46,763 bases of DNA from Firmicutes bacterium UBA3572 (GTDB taxonomy: Bacteria; Bacillota; Desulfotomaculia; Desulfotomaculales; Desulforudaceae), in contig DFNH01000002.1 in NCBI GenBank assembly GCA_002375985.1, forward strand, positions 1 through 46,763, in the 5' to 3' direction. This document shows positions 1-8,101 of this stretch, one piece after another (positions within the stretch are counted from its first letter, which is position 1; each line of letters opens with the position of its first letter). The translations under genes and the position numbers were made by a program. The notes beneath the pieces were generated by a model. It saw only the letters and a list, made by a program, of their open reading frames with translations. It was not told the origin of the DNA and made no database searches.

Positions 1-1398
1 CACGCGGATGACCCGCGCCAGGAAAGGTATCTCTTCCCCCACCAGGCCGTCGGGATACCCCCCGCCGCCGTAATCCTCGTGGTGGTAGCGCACGGCGGCG
101 ACCACCGCCGCCGGGAAACTGGCCGGCTCCAGTATCCTGGACCCCACCACGGGGTGGTTCCGGATTTCCTGCCATTCATCCGCGCTCAAGGGTCCGGGCT
201 TCAGCAGGATGCTGTCGGCCACCCCGATTTTCCCTATGTCGTGCAGGAGCGCGGCCAGGTAAACCTGTTCCTGTTCCTCGGTACCGAGCCCGAGCACCCG
301 GGCACACGCCCGCGCCAACCGGGCCACCCGCACGGAGTGCCCCCGCGTATACACATCTTTGGCCTCCAGGGCCGCTGCCAGCGCCTGCACGGCGCTCAGG
401 TAGTTGTCCTTCAGCGCCGAGTAGAGGCGGGCGTTTTCCAGGGCGAGCGCCATTTTGGCCGCAATGGCGGCCAGGGAACTGATAGTCGCCTCGTCCCACA
501 CACGCGGCGCCGCCGCGTAGACGCTGAGGGTTCCCAGAACGCGGACTCCCGCCCGCAGCGGCGCGATCAGGGCGCTTTTCACCGCCGGCACAAGCTGCGG
601 GAGCAGCATTTTCCCGCCGGCGGTACGGATGTCCGGTAGTGCCACCGGCCGCCCGGCCTTGAACACCGCGCCGGCAACTGTATCATCCACCGGAATTTCC
701 CTGATCGCCTCGCGCACCGCTTCCCCAATGCCGTAGATGCCGCGGGCCACAAGCACTTTTTTCTCTTCGTCGTAAACGCGCAAAAGGCACACCGACGCAT
801 CCAGTATGCAGGCGGTTTCCCGTACCACCCGGGAGATGATCACGTCCTCCCGGTGCTCGGTCGCGATGAGATCGCTCAGGCGCAGTACATGGATGAACAT
901 GCGGTAGCTGTCGAGTGAGCCGGCCGCGAAAGAGGCCAGTGTCCGGACAAGGGCACCAACCTCGGCAAGCCGTGCTCCCGGCCATACCGGCACCTGCCGC
1001 GCCCGTTCCGCGAGCTCCTCTCGGGAACAGTGCACCTCCTCCGCCAACCGGGCAAGTTGCCACTCCGCCAGCGGGCCGGTGGCTACGCCGCCGGCGATGA
1101 GCACCGCCTGGTCGCCCACCGGTGCACCCAGGCTGATCAACCCCGCGTGGCAAACCTGCCGGCATTCCCCGGCGGACAGGACAGTGCTAACCAGCGTCCG
1201 GCGGAAGGTTTCACACGCCATTTTCCCCTCCCAGGTGCTGTTTACCAGGGCGCAGAAGGGGGAAACGTTGCATTTTCCCAGCAGCGGGCGACCGTGCGTG
1301 TCGGTGGTGATCACCGCCAAACCGGTTACTCTGGCGACCTCCTCCTGCAGCTGCCGGAAACCAGCCCGCTCTAGTAAAAACACATAGTCATGGTTCAT
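1..1398 (-). CDS. PocR-GAF-HD-GYP signalling protein (3' end beyond window)
   Basis: The frame is open from an ATG at 1398 to the window edge (466 codons), so the C-terminus is missing. Residues about 10-150 resemble a PocR sensory domain with several cysteines (C43, C49, C62, C79, C83). Residues about 175-325 resemble a GAF domain. From about 335 there is an HD-GYP phosphodiesterase domain with GHSVRVARL, LLHDIGKIG and HHEDYGGGGYPDG. Known members of the HD-GYP family hydrolyse cyclic di-GMP; the PocR and GAF parts would sense a small ligand. No membrane segment is visible, so it is probably cytoplasmic. The nearest purine-rich site lies about 22 bases upstream of the ATG, so the exact start is less certain than the frame. 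Ligand and output are unknown. Confidence 0.85.
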   Translation of the reverse strand, partial: MNHDYVFLLERAGFRQLQEEVARVTGLAVITTDTHGRPLLGKCNVSPFCALVNSTWEGKMACETFRRTLVSTVLSAGECRQVCHAGLISLGAPVGDQAVLIAGGVATGPLAEWQLARLAEEVHCSREELAERARQVPVWPGARLAEVGALVRTLASFAAGSLDSYRMFIHVLRLSDLIATEHREDVIISRVVRETACILDASVCLLRVYDEEKKVLVARGIYGIGEAVREAIREIPVDDTVAGAVFKAGRPVALPDIRTAGGKMLLPQLVPAVKSALIAPLRAGVRVLGTLSVYAAAPRVWDEATISSLAAIAAKMALALENARLYSALKDNYLSAVQALAAALEAKDVYTRGHSVRVARLARACARVLGLGTEEQEQVYLAALLHDIGKIGVADSILLKPGPLSADEWQEIRNHPVVGSRILEPASFPAAVVAAVRYHHEDYGGGGYPDGLVGEEIPFLARVIRV

Positions 1399-1644
1399 GG
1401 AATCGCAACGGAGAAACCCGCCTCCTTCTGGGGGGACGCTGCTAATTCACCTCCCAAGTCAAAGTGCCGGCGCCCTTAGTTTCCCGCGCCAGGTGTTGCG
1501 TGATATCACTATTACTTATTTTACTGTTTTTCGCCATCTGCCGTCCGCAATCCTCTCTTCTGGAAGCATTTCCTCCCGAAGATTGGTATACGGTTAAGAA
1601 AAACCGATTTCAAACCGGCGAAAGGTAAGTCTACAATTTATTGC

Positions 1645-1830
1645 GCTACCGATATGCTCTGGGAAGAACTGAACCCTGAGGAGCAGAAAATCCTGGCCGA
1701 CGCCATTTCCCGCGGCCGCCTGGGCCGGCCGGAAGACATCGCCGCGGCCTGCGCTTTCCTGGCTTTTCCGGCTGCCGCCTTTGTTAACGGACAGGTACTC
1801 GGCCTGGACGGCGGCCGGCTCCTTTACAAC
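1645..1830 (+). pseudogene. C-terminal fragment of a short-chain dehydrogenase
   Basis: The plus-strand frame reads ATDMLWEEL, then GRLGRPEDIAAACAFLA and FVNGQVLGLDGG. This is the typical end of a FabG-like short-chain dehydrogenase/reductase (SDR). The Rossmann core, the Ser-Tyr-Lys catalytic part and a start codon are all absent upstream. After the LDGG motif the frame runs into unrelated sequence. Only about 60 of the usual 250 residues remain, so this is a dead remnant left by a deletion or rearrangement. It lies between the hydE end and the HD-GYP gene, on the strand opposite both. Confidence 0.7.
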
Positions 1831-1874
1831 GCACACATCCGGTATCCGCCCGGATCTTGCCACCCAAATTGCTT

Positions 1875-2936
1875 CTACCCGTGCGCAGAGCCGCTGCCCC
1901 GCGGGATATGGCCGTAATCAGCGGTTACTTCCCGCCCCATGCGCGCCATTTCCTGGACCCACCAGGCAAACGATGCCGTTCCTTCCCCTACGGGCCGGTT
2001 CCGGCCGGGGTAGAGGGCGTAATGCCGCCGGTACGGCGGTGGGGTAAGATCGGGCATCACAACATTGGCACCCGCCTGCAAGGCCCGCTGCCGCCCGTCC
2101 GGGGCGAGGGTGGCCACCGCGGTCGTGGCCGGCAAGAAGGTATAAGGTAGGAGGATTCGCGTAACCGCCAGCACCTTCAGAGTCATCTCCAGGGACCCGG
2201 CCGGAGCACCGGCCAGGGGAGTGTCCGGGTGGGGAATGAAGGGACCGATTCCAGCCATTTCGACCCGGAGCTCTTGAAGCAAGAGAATATCGTCGGCAAG
2301 CGTTTCTATGGTCTGACCGGGAAGCCCGACCATGTTTCCGGCTCCCACCTGGTAACCCAGTTCCTGGAGCCAGCGCAACCTTTCAAGGCGTTTTTCAAGA
2401 GTGGTACCGGGGCGCAGGCGTGCAAACAGCACCGGGTCCGCCGTCTCGTGCTTGAGCAGGTAACGGTCCGCTCCTGCTTCACGCAGGCGGCGGTAGTCAC
2501 TTCTGGAGCGGTCACCAAGGGAGAGGGTGACGGCCACGTCCAATTCGTCTTTCATCCGCCGGATCAGGCGAGCCAGCTCACCTGCGGAATAGGCCGGATC
2601 CTCACCGGCCTGTAGGACAATGGTCCGGTACCCCGCGGTGCGGGCCTGCCGGGCAGCGGCCAGGATTTCGTCCAGGGACATCCGGTAACGGAAAAGAAGA
2701 CGGTTGTCCCGCCGCAACCCACAGTAAAGGCAATTGTTACCGCAGTAGTTGGAAAACTCGATAATGGCCCGCAAGTGCACCTTTTCCCCCAGGTACCCGG
2801 CCCGCACCCTGTCGGCCGCCCGCAGCAGGGCGGCTGCTTCTTCCCCTTCGGCCCGGAGCAACAGGGCTACTTCTTCCCTCGACAGCATGTGGGTCCGCAC
2901 ACCCTTCGCCAGTGCGGCGGCGAACGCCGGCCTCAT
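1875..2936 (-). CDS. hydE: [FeFe]-hydrogenase H-cluster radical SAM maturase HydE
   Basis: Radical SAM enzyme (353 residues, normal family length) that acts on the HydG-derived organometallic precursor during assembly of the [2Fe] subcluster of [FeFe] hydrogenase. The SAM-cluster motif is C65-x3-C69-x2-C72 in NYCGNNCLYCGL. The biotin-synthase-like TIM barrel follows, including VGAGNMVGLPGQT and GIGPFIPHPDTP. The extra C-terminal cysteines found in some HydE proteins are absent, which is common since that second cluster is not essential. The start is the ATG at 2936, whose ATGA overlaps the hydF stop by 4 bases and suggests coupled translation. A longer in-frame start would run deep into hydF and is unlikely. 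Last gene of the maturation operon. Confidence 0.95.
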   Translation of the reverse strand: MRPAFAAALAKGVRTHMLSREEVALLLRAEGEEAAALLRAADRVRAGYLGEKVHLRAIIEFSNYCGNNCLYCGLRRDNRLLFRYRMSLDEILAAARQARTAGYRTIVLQAGEDPAYSAGELARLIRRMKDELDVAVTLSLGDRSRSDYRRLREAGADRYLLKHETADPVLFARLRPGTTLEKRLERLRWLQELGYQVGAGNMVGLPGQTIETLADDILLLQELRVEMAGIGPFIPHPDTPLAGAPAGSLEMTLKVLAVTRILLPYTFLPATTAVATLAPDGRQRALQAGANVVMPDLTPPPYRRHYALYPGRNRPVGEGTASFAWWVQEMARMGREVTADYGHIPRGSGSAHG

Positions 2937-4222
2937 CCGGAGTCCCCCTCTGCACCTGCCGGCCAGCGCCGGAGTACCGCATCTTCGTCCCAAGGTTCCT
3001 GATCCAAAAGGGCTAAAGCGGCCGGAAAAGGTGACAAGGCCCGGTGGAGCACCCCGTGCATGTACGCCAGCAGGACCCCGTAATTCACGATGGGAACCCC
3101 TGCTTCCCGGGCTTCCATGATGCGGTAAAGCATCTGCTTGCGGTTCAGCATACAGGCGCCGCAGTGCACGATAAGCTTGTAGTCCCCGAGGTTCTTCGGC
3201 AACGCGCCGCCCCCGCTGATCACGTCGAAGTGCAGTTCCCCTCCTACTGTTTGCCGGAGCCATCGGGGAATTTTCACCCGGCCGATATCGTCTTCGATCG
3301 GGTGATGCGTGCAGGCTTCGGCAACCAGAATCCTGTCTCCCGGCCGCAGGTCCTGCACGGCTTTCGCTCCGGCCACCAGGGTGTTGAGGTCTCCCTTGTA
3401 CCGTGCAAAAAGGATGGAAAAAGAGGTGAATAAAACATCGGGCGGCGTGTCCGCCACGGCTTTGAGGTAAGCGGAAGCATCGGTTACCACTAACCTGGGG
3501 CGGGCGATCATATTGTCCAGGGCGTGACGCAGTTCGCGTTCCTTAACCATTACGGCCACCGCATCTTGTTCGAGGATATCCCGGATTACCTGCTGCTGGG
3601 GCAGGATAAGGCGCCCTTTGGGCGCCGCCTTGTCAATCGGGATTACTAAAACCACCGTGTCGCCCGGCCCGATCAGGTCTCCTACGATGGTGGACACCGT
3701 CCAATCTTGCGGCGCATAACGGATCATTACCCGCTTAAGCCGGTCAATGCCCTGTTTTTTGAGCGCGCTCACCGCGACCCAGGGCACCGCTAACTTCTCG
3801 GACCAGGAGGCGGGCTCCGTTTCGGGATAGAGATCGACCTTGTTGAGCACACCGATTACAGGTATGCCGTGTTCTCCGGCCTTGCCGGCGATGTTGCGCT
3901 CGTATTCTCCGATTCCCCAGGCCGGGTCGACTACCAAAAGCACCAGGTCGGTTTTCCGGAGCACCTCGAGACTTTTTTTGACCCGTAAGGCACCCAGGTA
4001 ATCCGTATCGTCAAGCCCGGCGGTATCAATGAACATCACCGGCCCGAGCGGTAAGATCTCCATGGCCTTTGCCACCGGGTCGGTCGTAGTGCCGGGAACC
4101 TCGGAGACAATGGCCACCTCCTGATTTGTCAGGGCGTTAATAAGACTCGACTTGCCGGCGTTGCGGCGGCCGAAAAGCGCGATGTGCAGGCGCTGTCCGC
4201 GCGGCGTTGCGTTAAGACTCAT
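2933..4222 (-). CDS. hydF: [FeFe]-hydrogenase maturation GTPase HydF
   Basis: Scaffold GTPase (429 residues) on which the [2Fe] subcluster is completed and from which it passes to apo-HydA. The N-terminal TrmE/Era-like G domain shows the P-loop GRRNAGKS (18-25), DTAG (about 66-69) and NKVD (127-130). A dimerisation domain follows. The C-terminal cluster domain has the family signature C304-x-H306, 46 residues, then H353-C354-x2-C357, fully intact. The ATG at 4222 has a GGAGGG site upstream and lies 2 bases after the stop of the unknown small gene. The 3' end overlaps hydE by 4 bases. Confidence 0.96.
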   Translation of the reverse strand: MSLNATPRGQRLHIALFGRRNAGKSSLINALTNQEVAIVSEVPGTTTDPVAKAMEILPLGPVMFIDTAGLDDTDYLGALRVKKSLEVLRKTDLVLLVVDPAWGIGEYERNIAGKAGEHGIPVIGVLNKVDLYPETEPASWSEKLAVPWVAVSALKKQGIDRLKRVMIRYAPQDWTVSTIVGDLIGPGDTVVLVIPIDKAAPKGRLILPQQQVIRDILEQDAVAVMVKERELRHALDNMIARPRLVVTDASAYLKAVADTPPDVLFTSFSILFARYKGDLNTLVAGAKAVQDLRPGDRILVAEACTHHPIEDDIGRVKIPRWLRQTVGGELHFDVISGGGALPKNLGDYKLIVHCGACMLNRKQMLYRIMEAREAGVPIVNYGVLLAYMHGVLHRALSPFPAALALLDQEPWDEDAVLRRWPAGAEGDSG

Positions 4223-4224
4223 CT

Positions 4225-4626
4225 TTACAACTTCCCTCCTGGCGACTCCTTGTTAATGGCGGTTACGGAAGCCCCGCAGCTGTCATTGGGACGGGTATAT
4301 GCGGCAACTATCTGTTTCAAGGCGGTCACCAGCCGTGTTTTCTGCTCTGCGGTTAATGATTCGCCGCCCTCAAAGAAAACCCATATCCCACCGTCCAGGG
4401 GTTCTTTTACCGCCGGCAGATAGGTCTCTTCGCCATAGCCGGTCAGGTAGTGCAGGCGTTTCCCCAGGGCTTGCGCAAAGTAAATCTTGGGCACGCCGTA
4501 AACCGCGCACGCCGCTTCAGCCGCCTTTCGCAACGCCCGCACCAGATCCGGTTCACAGAGCGCCAAATCTACTATCCCGGCCAGCTCCCCGCTTACCGGC
4601 TTTTGCTCTTTAGATGTACAGGTCAC
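4225..4626 (-). CDS. unrecognised 133-residue protein inside the hyd maturation operon
   Basis: I do not recognise this family. The GTG start at 4626 has a GGAGG site 9 bases upstream and lies 17 bases inside the end of hydG. The stop is 2 bases before the hydF ATG, so the gene is locked between two maturases and probably translated with them. The protein is small and soluble, with no signal peptide or membrane segment. Residues about 10-50 look helical (PDLVRALRKAAEAACAVYG). The middle may be a beta-rich part (GGIWVFFEGG), and a second helix follows (AEQKTRLVTALKQIVAAY). Cysteines lie near the N-terminus, in LCEPD, in AACAVYG and in NDSCGAS. Context suggests an accessory role in H-cluster assembly or hydrogenase regulation, but that is inference. 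Longer in-frame upstream codons overlap hydG and look like shadow sequence. Confidence 0.75.
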   Translation of the reverse strand: MTCTSKEQKPVSGELAGIVDLALCEPDLVRALRKAAEAACAVYGVPKIYFAQALGKRLHYLTGYGEETYLPAVKEPLDGGIWVFFEGGESLTAEQKTRLVTALKQIVAAYTRPNDSCGASVTAINKESPGGKL

Positions 4627-6085
4627 GTTCCCCTGCCTCCATCCGGGCCAGCATCGCTTGCAGCGTTTCAGCCCGCTGCGGCATGTGCCGGCCGAGTTCT
4701 GCCAGATACCGGTCAATGGTTTGCTCTCCCAGCTCCCGGGTGACCGGCGTGGCGTAATCCAGCAGGTATTCTTTGAACGTGAGTACGGCGTTCGGCACGC
4801 AGAAGTTCTTGACAAGCCCTTTCTTGGCGAAGGACATGAAGTGACAGCCCGTCCGCCCGGCGCGGTAGCCGGCAGTACAGAAGGACGGGATATATCCATT
4901 TTGGCAAAGTTCATAGATAAACTCGTCCAGAGAACGTGTATCGCCCAGTTGGAATTGCTCGCGCTCCGGAATACGTTCCCGCTCCATTTCTGCGTAACCG
5001 CCCACGGCGATGCGGGAACCGGCATCTACCTGGGATACCCCCAGCGGGATGAGTTCCCGCCGCAGCTCGGGCCGCTCCCGACAGGTAAGAATCATGCCGG
5101 TATAAGGGACGGCACACCGCAAAACGGCGATGATCTTCTTGAGATCTTCGTCAGCAACGAGATAGGGGGATTGAGTGGTAAAAGGAGTATTCACCGCCGG
5201 TTCCAACCTGGGGAACGAAATAGTGTGTGGCCCTATCCCGAACTCCCGCTCCAGATCCATGGCGTGGTAGAGCAGCCCCAAAACCTCGAACCGCCAGTCG
5301 TAGAGTCCGAAAAGTACCCCGATGGCCACATCGTCGATTCCTGCTTCCTGCGCCCGGTGCAGGGCCAAAAGCCGCCAGAGGTAGGAACTCTTAAGCGTAT
5401 TCGCCGGGTGCATTTTCCGGTAGGTTTCATGGTGGTAGGTCTCCTGAAAGACCTGGTAGGTGCCGATACCGATCTCTTTTAACCGCCGGTATTCTTCTAC
5501 GGTAAGAGGTGCGGCGTTGACGTTAACGCGCCTGATTTCGCCCCGGCCGTTCTTGGTAGCGTAAATTTTTTCGATGGTGCGGCACATAAAGTCAACATCG
5601 CTTACCGGATGCTCACCGTAAACCACAATAAGTCGTTTATGCCCCTTGGAAGTCAGTATTTTGATTTCTCTCTCCAGTTCATCCATCGCCAGCGTTTTTT
5701 CGGTCACCGCCTCGTTACTATGCCGGAAACCGCAATACACGCAGTTGTTAACGCACTTGCTGGAAATATACAGGGGCGCAAACAGCACAATGCGGTTGCC
5801 GTACACTTCACGCTTGATCCAGAGCGCCGTTTCAAAAATAGCCTCCCAGAGATCCGCATCTCCAACATTCAACAGGGCGGCCGTTTCCTCCGGCGTTAGG
5901 CCGCGAAGCTCCCTTGCTTTACTTAACACCTCTTCCACTTCTTGCCGTGTGGGGTTGCTTTTACGCCGCAGAATGTCCCAAATCTTTTCGTCGTCGATAA
6001 AATCACGTCTTTTTTCGGCAGTCTCGTAAGCCGCGATTTGGGTCAGGCGCTTGTCGCGCCAGGCCCGTTCCTCCGGAGTCAGCAT
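4610..6085 (-). CDS. hydG: [FeFe]-hydrogenase maturase HydG (tyrosine lyase), altered C-terminal cluster motif
   Basis: Radical SAM enzyme (491 residues) that cleaves tyrosine to p-cresol and dehydroglycine and turns the latter into CO and cyanide on iron for the H-cluster. The SAM-cluster motif C111-x3-C115-x2-C118 is intact (SKCVNNCVYCGF), as are the ThiH-like barrel and ETYHHETYRKMHP. The auxiliary-cluster region should read C-x2-C-x22-C. Here it has C403 and C429 at the right distance, but position 406 is glycine (codon GGC at 4868-4870), and a new cysteine stands at 414 where family members I recall have glutamate. The rest of that region (GRTG, KNFC, PNAVLTFKEYL) is normal. The gene follows aspA after a 36-base gap. 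Confidence 0.93.
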   Translation of the reverse strand: MLTPEERAWRDKRLTQIAAYETAEKRRDFIDDEKIWDILRRKSNPTRQEVEEVLSKARELRGLTPEETAALLNVGDADLWEAIFETALWIKREVYGNRIVLFAPLYISSKCVNNCVYCGFRHSNEAVTEKTLAMDELEREIKILTSKGHKRLIVVYGEHPVSDVDFMCRTIEKIYATKNGRGEIRRVNVNAAPLTVEEYRRLKEIGIGTYQVFQETYHHETYRKMHPANTLKSSYLWRLLALHRAQEAGIDDVAIGVLFGLYDWRFEVLGLLYHAMDLEREFGIGPHTISFPRLEPAVNTPFTTQSPYLVADEDLKKIIAVLRCAVPYTGMILTCRERPELRRELIPLGVSQVDAGSRIAVGGYAEMERERIPEREQFQLGDTRSLDEFIYELCQNGYIPSFCTAGYRAGRTGCHFMSFAKKGLVKNFCVPNAVLTFKEYLLDYATPVTRELGEQTIDRYLAELGRHMPQRAETLQAMLARMEAGERDLYI

Positions 6086-6121
6086 AAATAAGGCCTCCTC
6101 AACATTTTTAGTATTTTCAAA

Positions 6122-7657
6122 TTAATTGCTGTCCGGACCACTTCCCGCTCGTTTGCCGCTTTGTTTCTGCCTGAAATACCGCGCCCCGGCCACCCCCGGC
6201 GTGGTGAGCTCCTCGGGCTGCGTCACTTTTTCCACCTCCTCCCGCGTAAACAGCCCCTCCTCCACCAGAAGTTCGGTCACAGGTTTCCGGACCACCGCCG
6301 CCTTTGCTGCTATCTCGGCGGCTTTTTCGTACCCGATGTAGGGCACAAAAGCCGTGATTACGCCCTGGCTGGCCTCCAGTAAGGTACGACAGCGCTGCTC
6401 ATCGGCCTGGATGCCTTCGATGCACTTCGCGGCAAAAATTTCGACCGCCCCGGTGAGCATAGTGAGGGACTGCAGGAGGTTATGCGCAACCAGTGGCAGG
6501 AAGGCATTGAGCTCCAGCTGTCCGGACGCGGCCGCGACACTGATGGCGAAGTCGTTGGCCATGACCTGGTAGGCCACTTGGGTGACCATTTCCGGAATTA
6601 CGGGGTTGACCTTACCCGGCATAATGGAAGAACCGGCCTGTACTTCGGGCAGTTTTATTTCGCCCAAGCCGGCCCGCGGCCCCGAAGAAAGGAGTCGCAA
6701 ATCACCGGCGATTTTAGCCAGGTTGACGGCGGCCGTCTTCAAAAACCCGGAAACTTCGCTGAAAACATCGGCGTTTTGTGTGGCTTCGAAGCTGTTTTCG
6801 GCTCTTGCCAGGCCGTATCCGGTCAGCTCGCGCAGGATCTCGACAACGCGGTAGACATACCGCCGGTTAGCGTTCAGCCCCGTACCGACCGCGGTGCCGC
6901 CGAGGTTGATCTGGCGCAACCGCTCCTCCGCCTTGTAAAGCCGCCACCAATCGCGGGCCACCGCCTCGGCCCAGGCACCGAACTCCTGTCCCAGGGTAAC
7001 CGGAACAGCATCCTGCAGTTCGGTACGTCCCACCTTCAATACCGACGCAAAGGCTTTTTCCTTGGCCTGCAGCGCTCCCTGCAAGGTGGCCGTCGCTTCT
7101 GCAAGCCTTCGCACCAGTGCAATGGCAGCCACCCGCAGCGCGGTGGGATAAACATCGTTGGTGGACTGCCCCAGATTGACATGGTCCAGAGGGTGAACTA
7201 CCGTATAATCCCCCTTCTCCCCACCGAGGAGCTCAATAGCGCGGTTGGCAATCACCTCGTTGACATTCATGTTGGTTGAGGTGCCAGCCCCGCCCTGAAA
7301 AGCGTCCACAATAATCTGGTCCCGCCACCGGCCCTCGGCCAGCTCCTCCGCCGCCTGAACGATGGCCGTACCGCGCCGGGCGTCCAGCAAGCCGATTTCA
7401 ATATTGGCCAGCGCCGCCGCCTTTTTTACCAGCGCCAGTGCCCGGACAAGCTCCGGGTGGATACCAACACCGGAAACGGCAAAATTTTTCGAGGCCCGCA
7501 GCGCATGCAGGCCGTAGTAAGCATCGCGTGGCACAGCCGCCTGGCCCAGCAGGTCCTTTTCCACCCGTATACCGGCGCTCGCCCCCGCTCCCGGGGGTAT
7601 GCCCCCTGCCTTCCCCGGCGGACCTCCCCGCACAGCACTTTTAGTTTCGTCCCCCAC
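6122..7657 (-). CDS. aspA: aspartate ammonia-lyase
   Basis: Member of the aspartase/fumarase superfamily. The signature loop GSSIMPGKVNPVIPE, with VIPE after the lysine loop, fits aspartase rather than class II fumarase. The reaction is L-aspartate to fumarate plus ammonia. The chosen GTG start at 7657 follows a GGGGAGG site and lies 2 bases after the stop of the TM1266-type gene. It gives 511 residues, about 30 more than usual, because of a Gly/Pro/Ala-rich leader before the normal beginning (RVEKDLLGQAAVPRDAYYGLH). A shorter start at the GTG just before EKDLLG is possible but has a poorer ribosome site. Its place in the hyd operon suggests that its ammonia may serve the azadithiolate bridge. 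Confidence 0.93.
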   Translation of the reverse strand: MGDETKSAVRGGPPGKAGGIPPGAGASAGIRVEKDLLGQAAVPRDAYYGLHALRASKNFAVSGVGIHPELVRALALVKKAAALANIEIGLLDARRGTAIVQAAEELAEGRWRDQIIVDAFQGGAGTSTNMNVNEVIANRAIELLGGEKGDYTVVHPLDHVNLGQSTNDVYPTALRVAAIALVRRLAEATATLQGALQAKEKAFASVLKVGRTELQDAVPVTLGQEFGAWAEAVARDWWRLYKAEERLRQINLGGTAVGTGLNANRRYVYRVVEILRELTGYGLARAENSFEATQNADVFSEVSGFLKTAAVNLAKIAGDLRLLSSGPRAGLGEIKLPEVQAGSSIMPGKVNPVIPEMVTQVAYQVMANDFAISVAAASGQLELNAFLPLVAHNLLQSLTMLTGAVEIFAAKCIEGIQADEQRCRTLLEASQGVITAFVPYIGYEKAAEIAAKAAVVRKPVTELLVEEGLFTREEVEKVTQPEELTTPGVAGARYFRQKQSGKRAGSGPDSN

Positions 7658-7659
7658 AA

Positions 7660-7914
7660 TCAAGCCCGCCTCCCCGTGAGGGCGCTTTTCACCTTGACCC
7701 CCGGCAGCGCCCCCAACTTTCCCGTCAAAGCGCCAATGGCGTCGGTGGACCCATCCACAATCAACGCTATCACCGCCACGTTTTTCGCCCGGTAGGGAAT
7801 ACCCATGCGACCCACGATAATATCGGCGTACATCCCCAGAATGTCGTTGACTTTCGGTGCCGTTTCGGAACGGTTCTCCACCACGATACCCACTACCCCA
7901 ATCCGGGTTTCCAT
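7660..7914 (-). CDS. TM1266-type iron-only hydrogenase system regulator
   Basis: Small ACT-like protein (84 residues) of the family often annotated as iron-only hydrogenase system regulator, known from Thermotoga TM1266. The start METRIGVVGIVVENR and the later KNVAVIALIVDGSTDAIGAL and LPGVKVKSAL fit the family. The fold resembles the C-terminal sensor domain of NikR without a DNA-binding part, so a direct role in transcription is uncertain. The ATG at 7914 follows a GGGGGGAG site. It is the first gene of the maturation operon, and aspA begins 2 bases after its stop. No clear sigma-A promoter was found in the 190 bases upstream. Confidence 0.88.
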   Translation of the reverse strand: METRIGVVGIVVENRSETAPKVNDILGMYADIIVGRMGIPYRAKNVAVIALIVDGSTDAIGALTGKLGALPGVKVKSALTGRRA

Positions 7915-7943
7915 ACACGCACTCCCCCCACTATAAAGTAACA

Positions 7944-7966
7944 GCCCATCCCGGCAAAGGATGGGC
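7944..7966 (-). promoter_or_regulatory. stem-loop in the 5' region of the hyd operon
   Basis: A perfect 8-bp inverted repeat (GCCCATCC at 7944-7951, GGATGGGC at 7959-7966) with a 7-base loop lies 30 bases before the first gene of the hyd operon. No T-run follows on the minus strand, so it is not a plain intrinsic terminator. It could stabilise the mRNA, be part of a leader control element, or act as an operator. The 130 bases further upstream hold no gene and no riboswitch that I recognise. Confidence 0.45.
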
Positions 7967-8101
7967 CACTGTGTCTTGCCCCCGTCCCTTGCCTTCAGGT
8001 CACCCCCTCCGCGCAGGACGTTGTCTGTTCGAATTCTACAAGCTTAATTGTTTTCTGGCACTTACTTCGCACGCGATAAACAAAATCCTTCTTAAAAACC
8101 T

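Noticed and set aside
579..1165. Separate short minus-strand frames in the first 1.2 kb
   Set aside because: They are shadows; one continuous minus-strand frame from 1398 to the edge encodes the PocR-GAF-HD-GYP protein.
8020..8045. GTTCGAATTC resembling a tRNA T-loop
   Set aside because: The flanking bases cannot form the 5-bp T-stem, and no anticodon arm or acceptor stem is found nearby.
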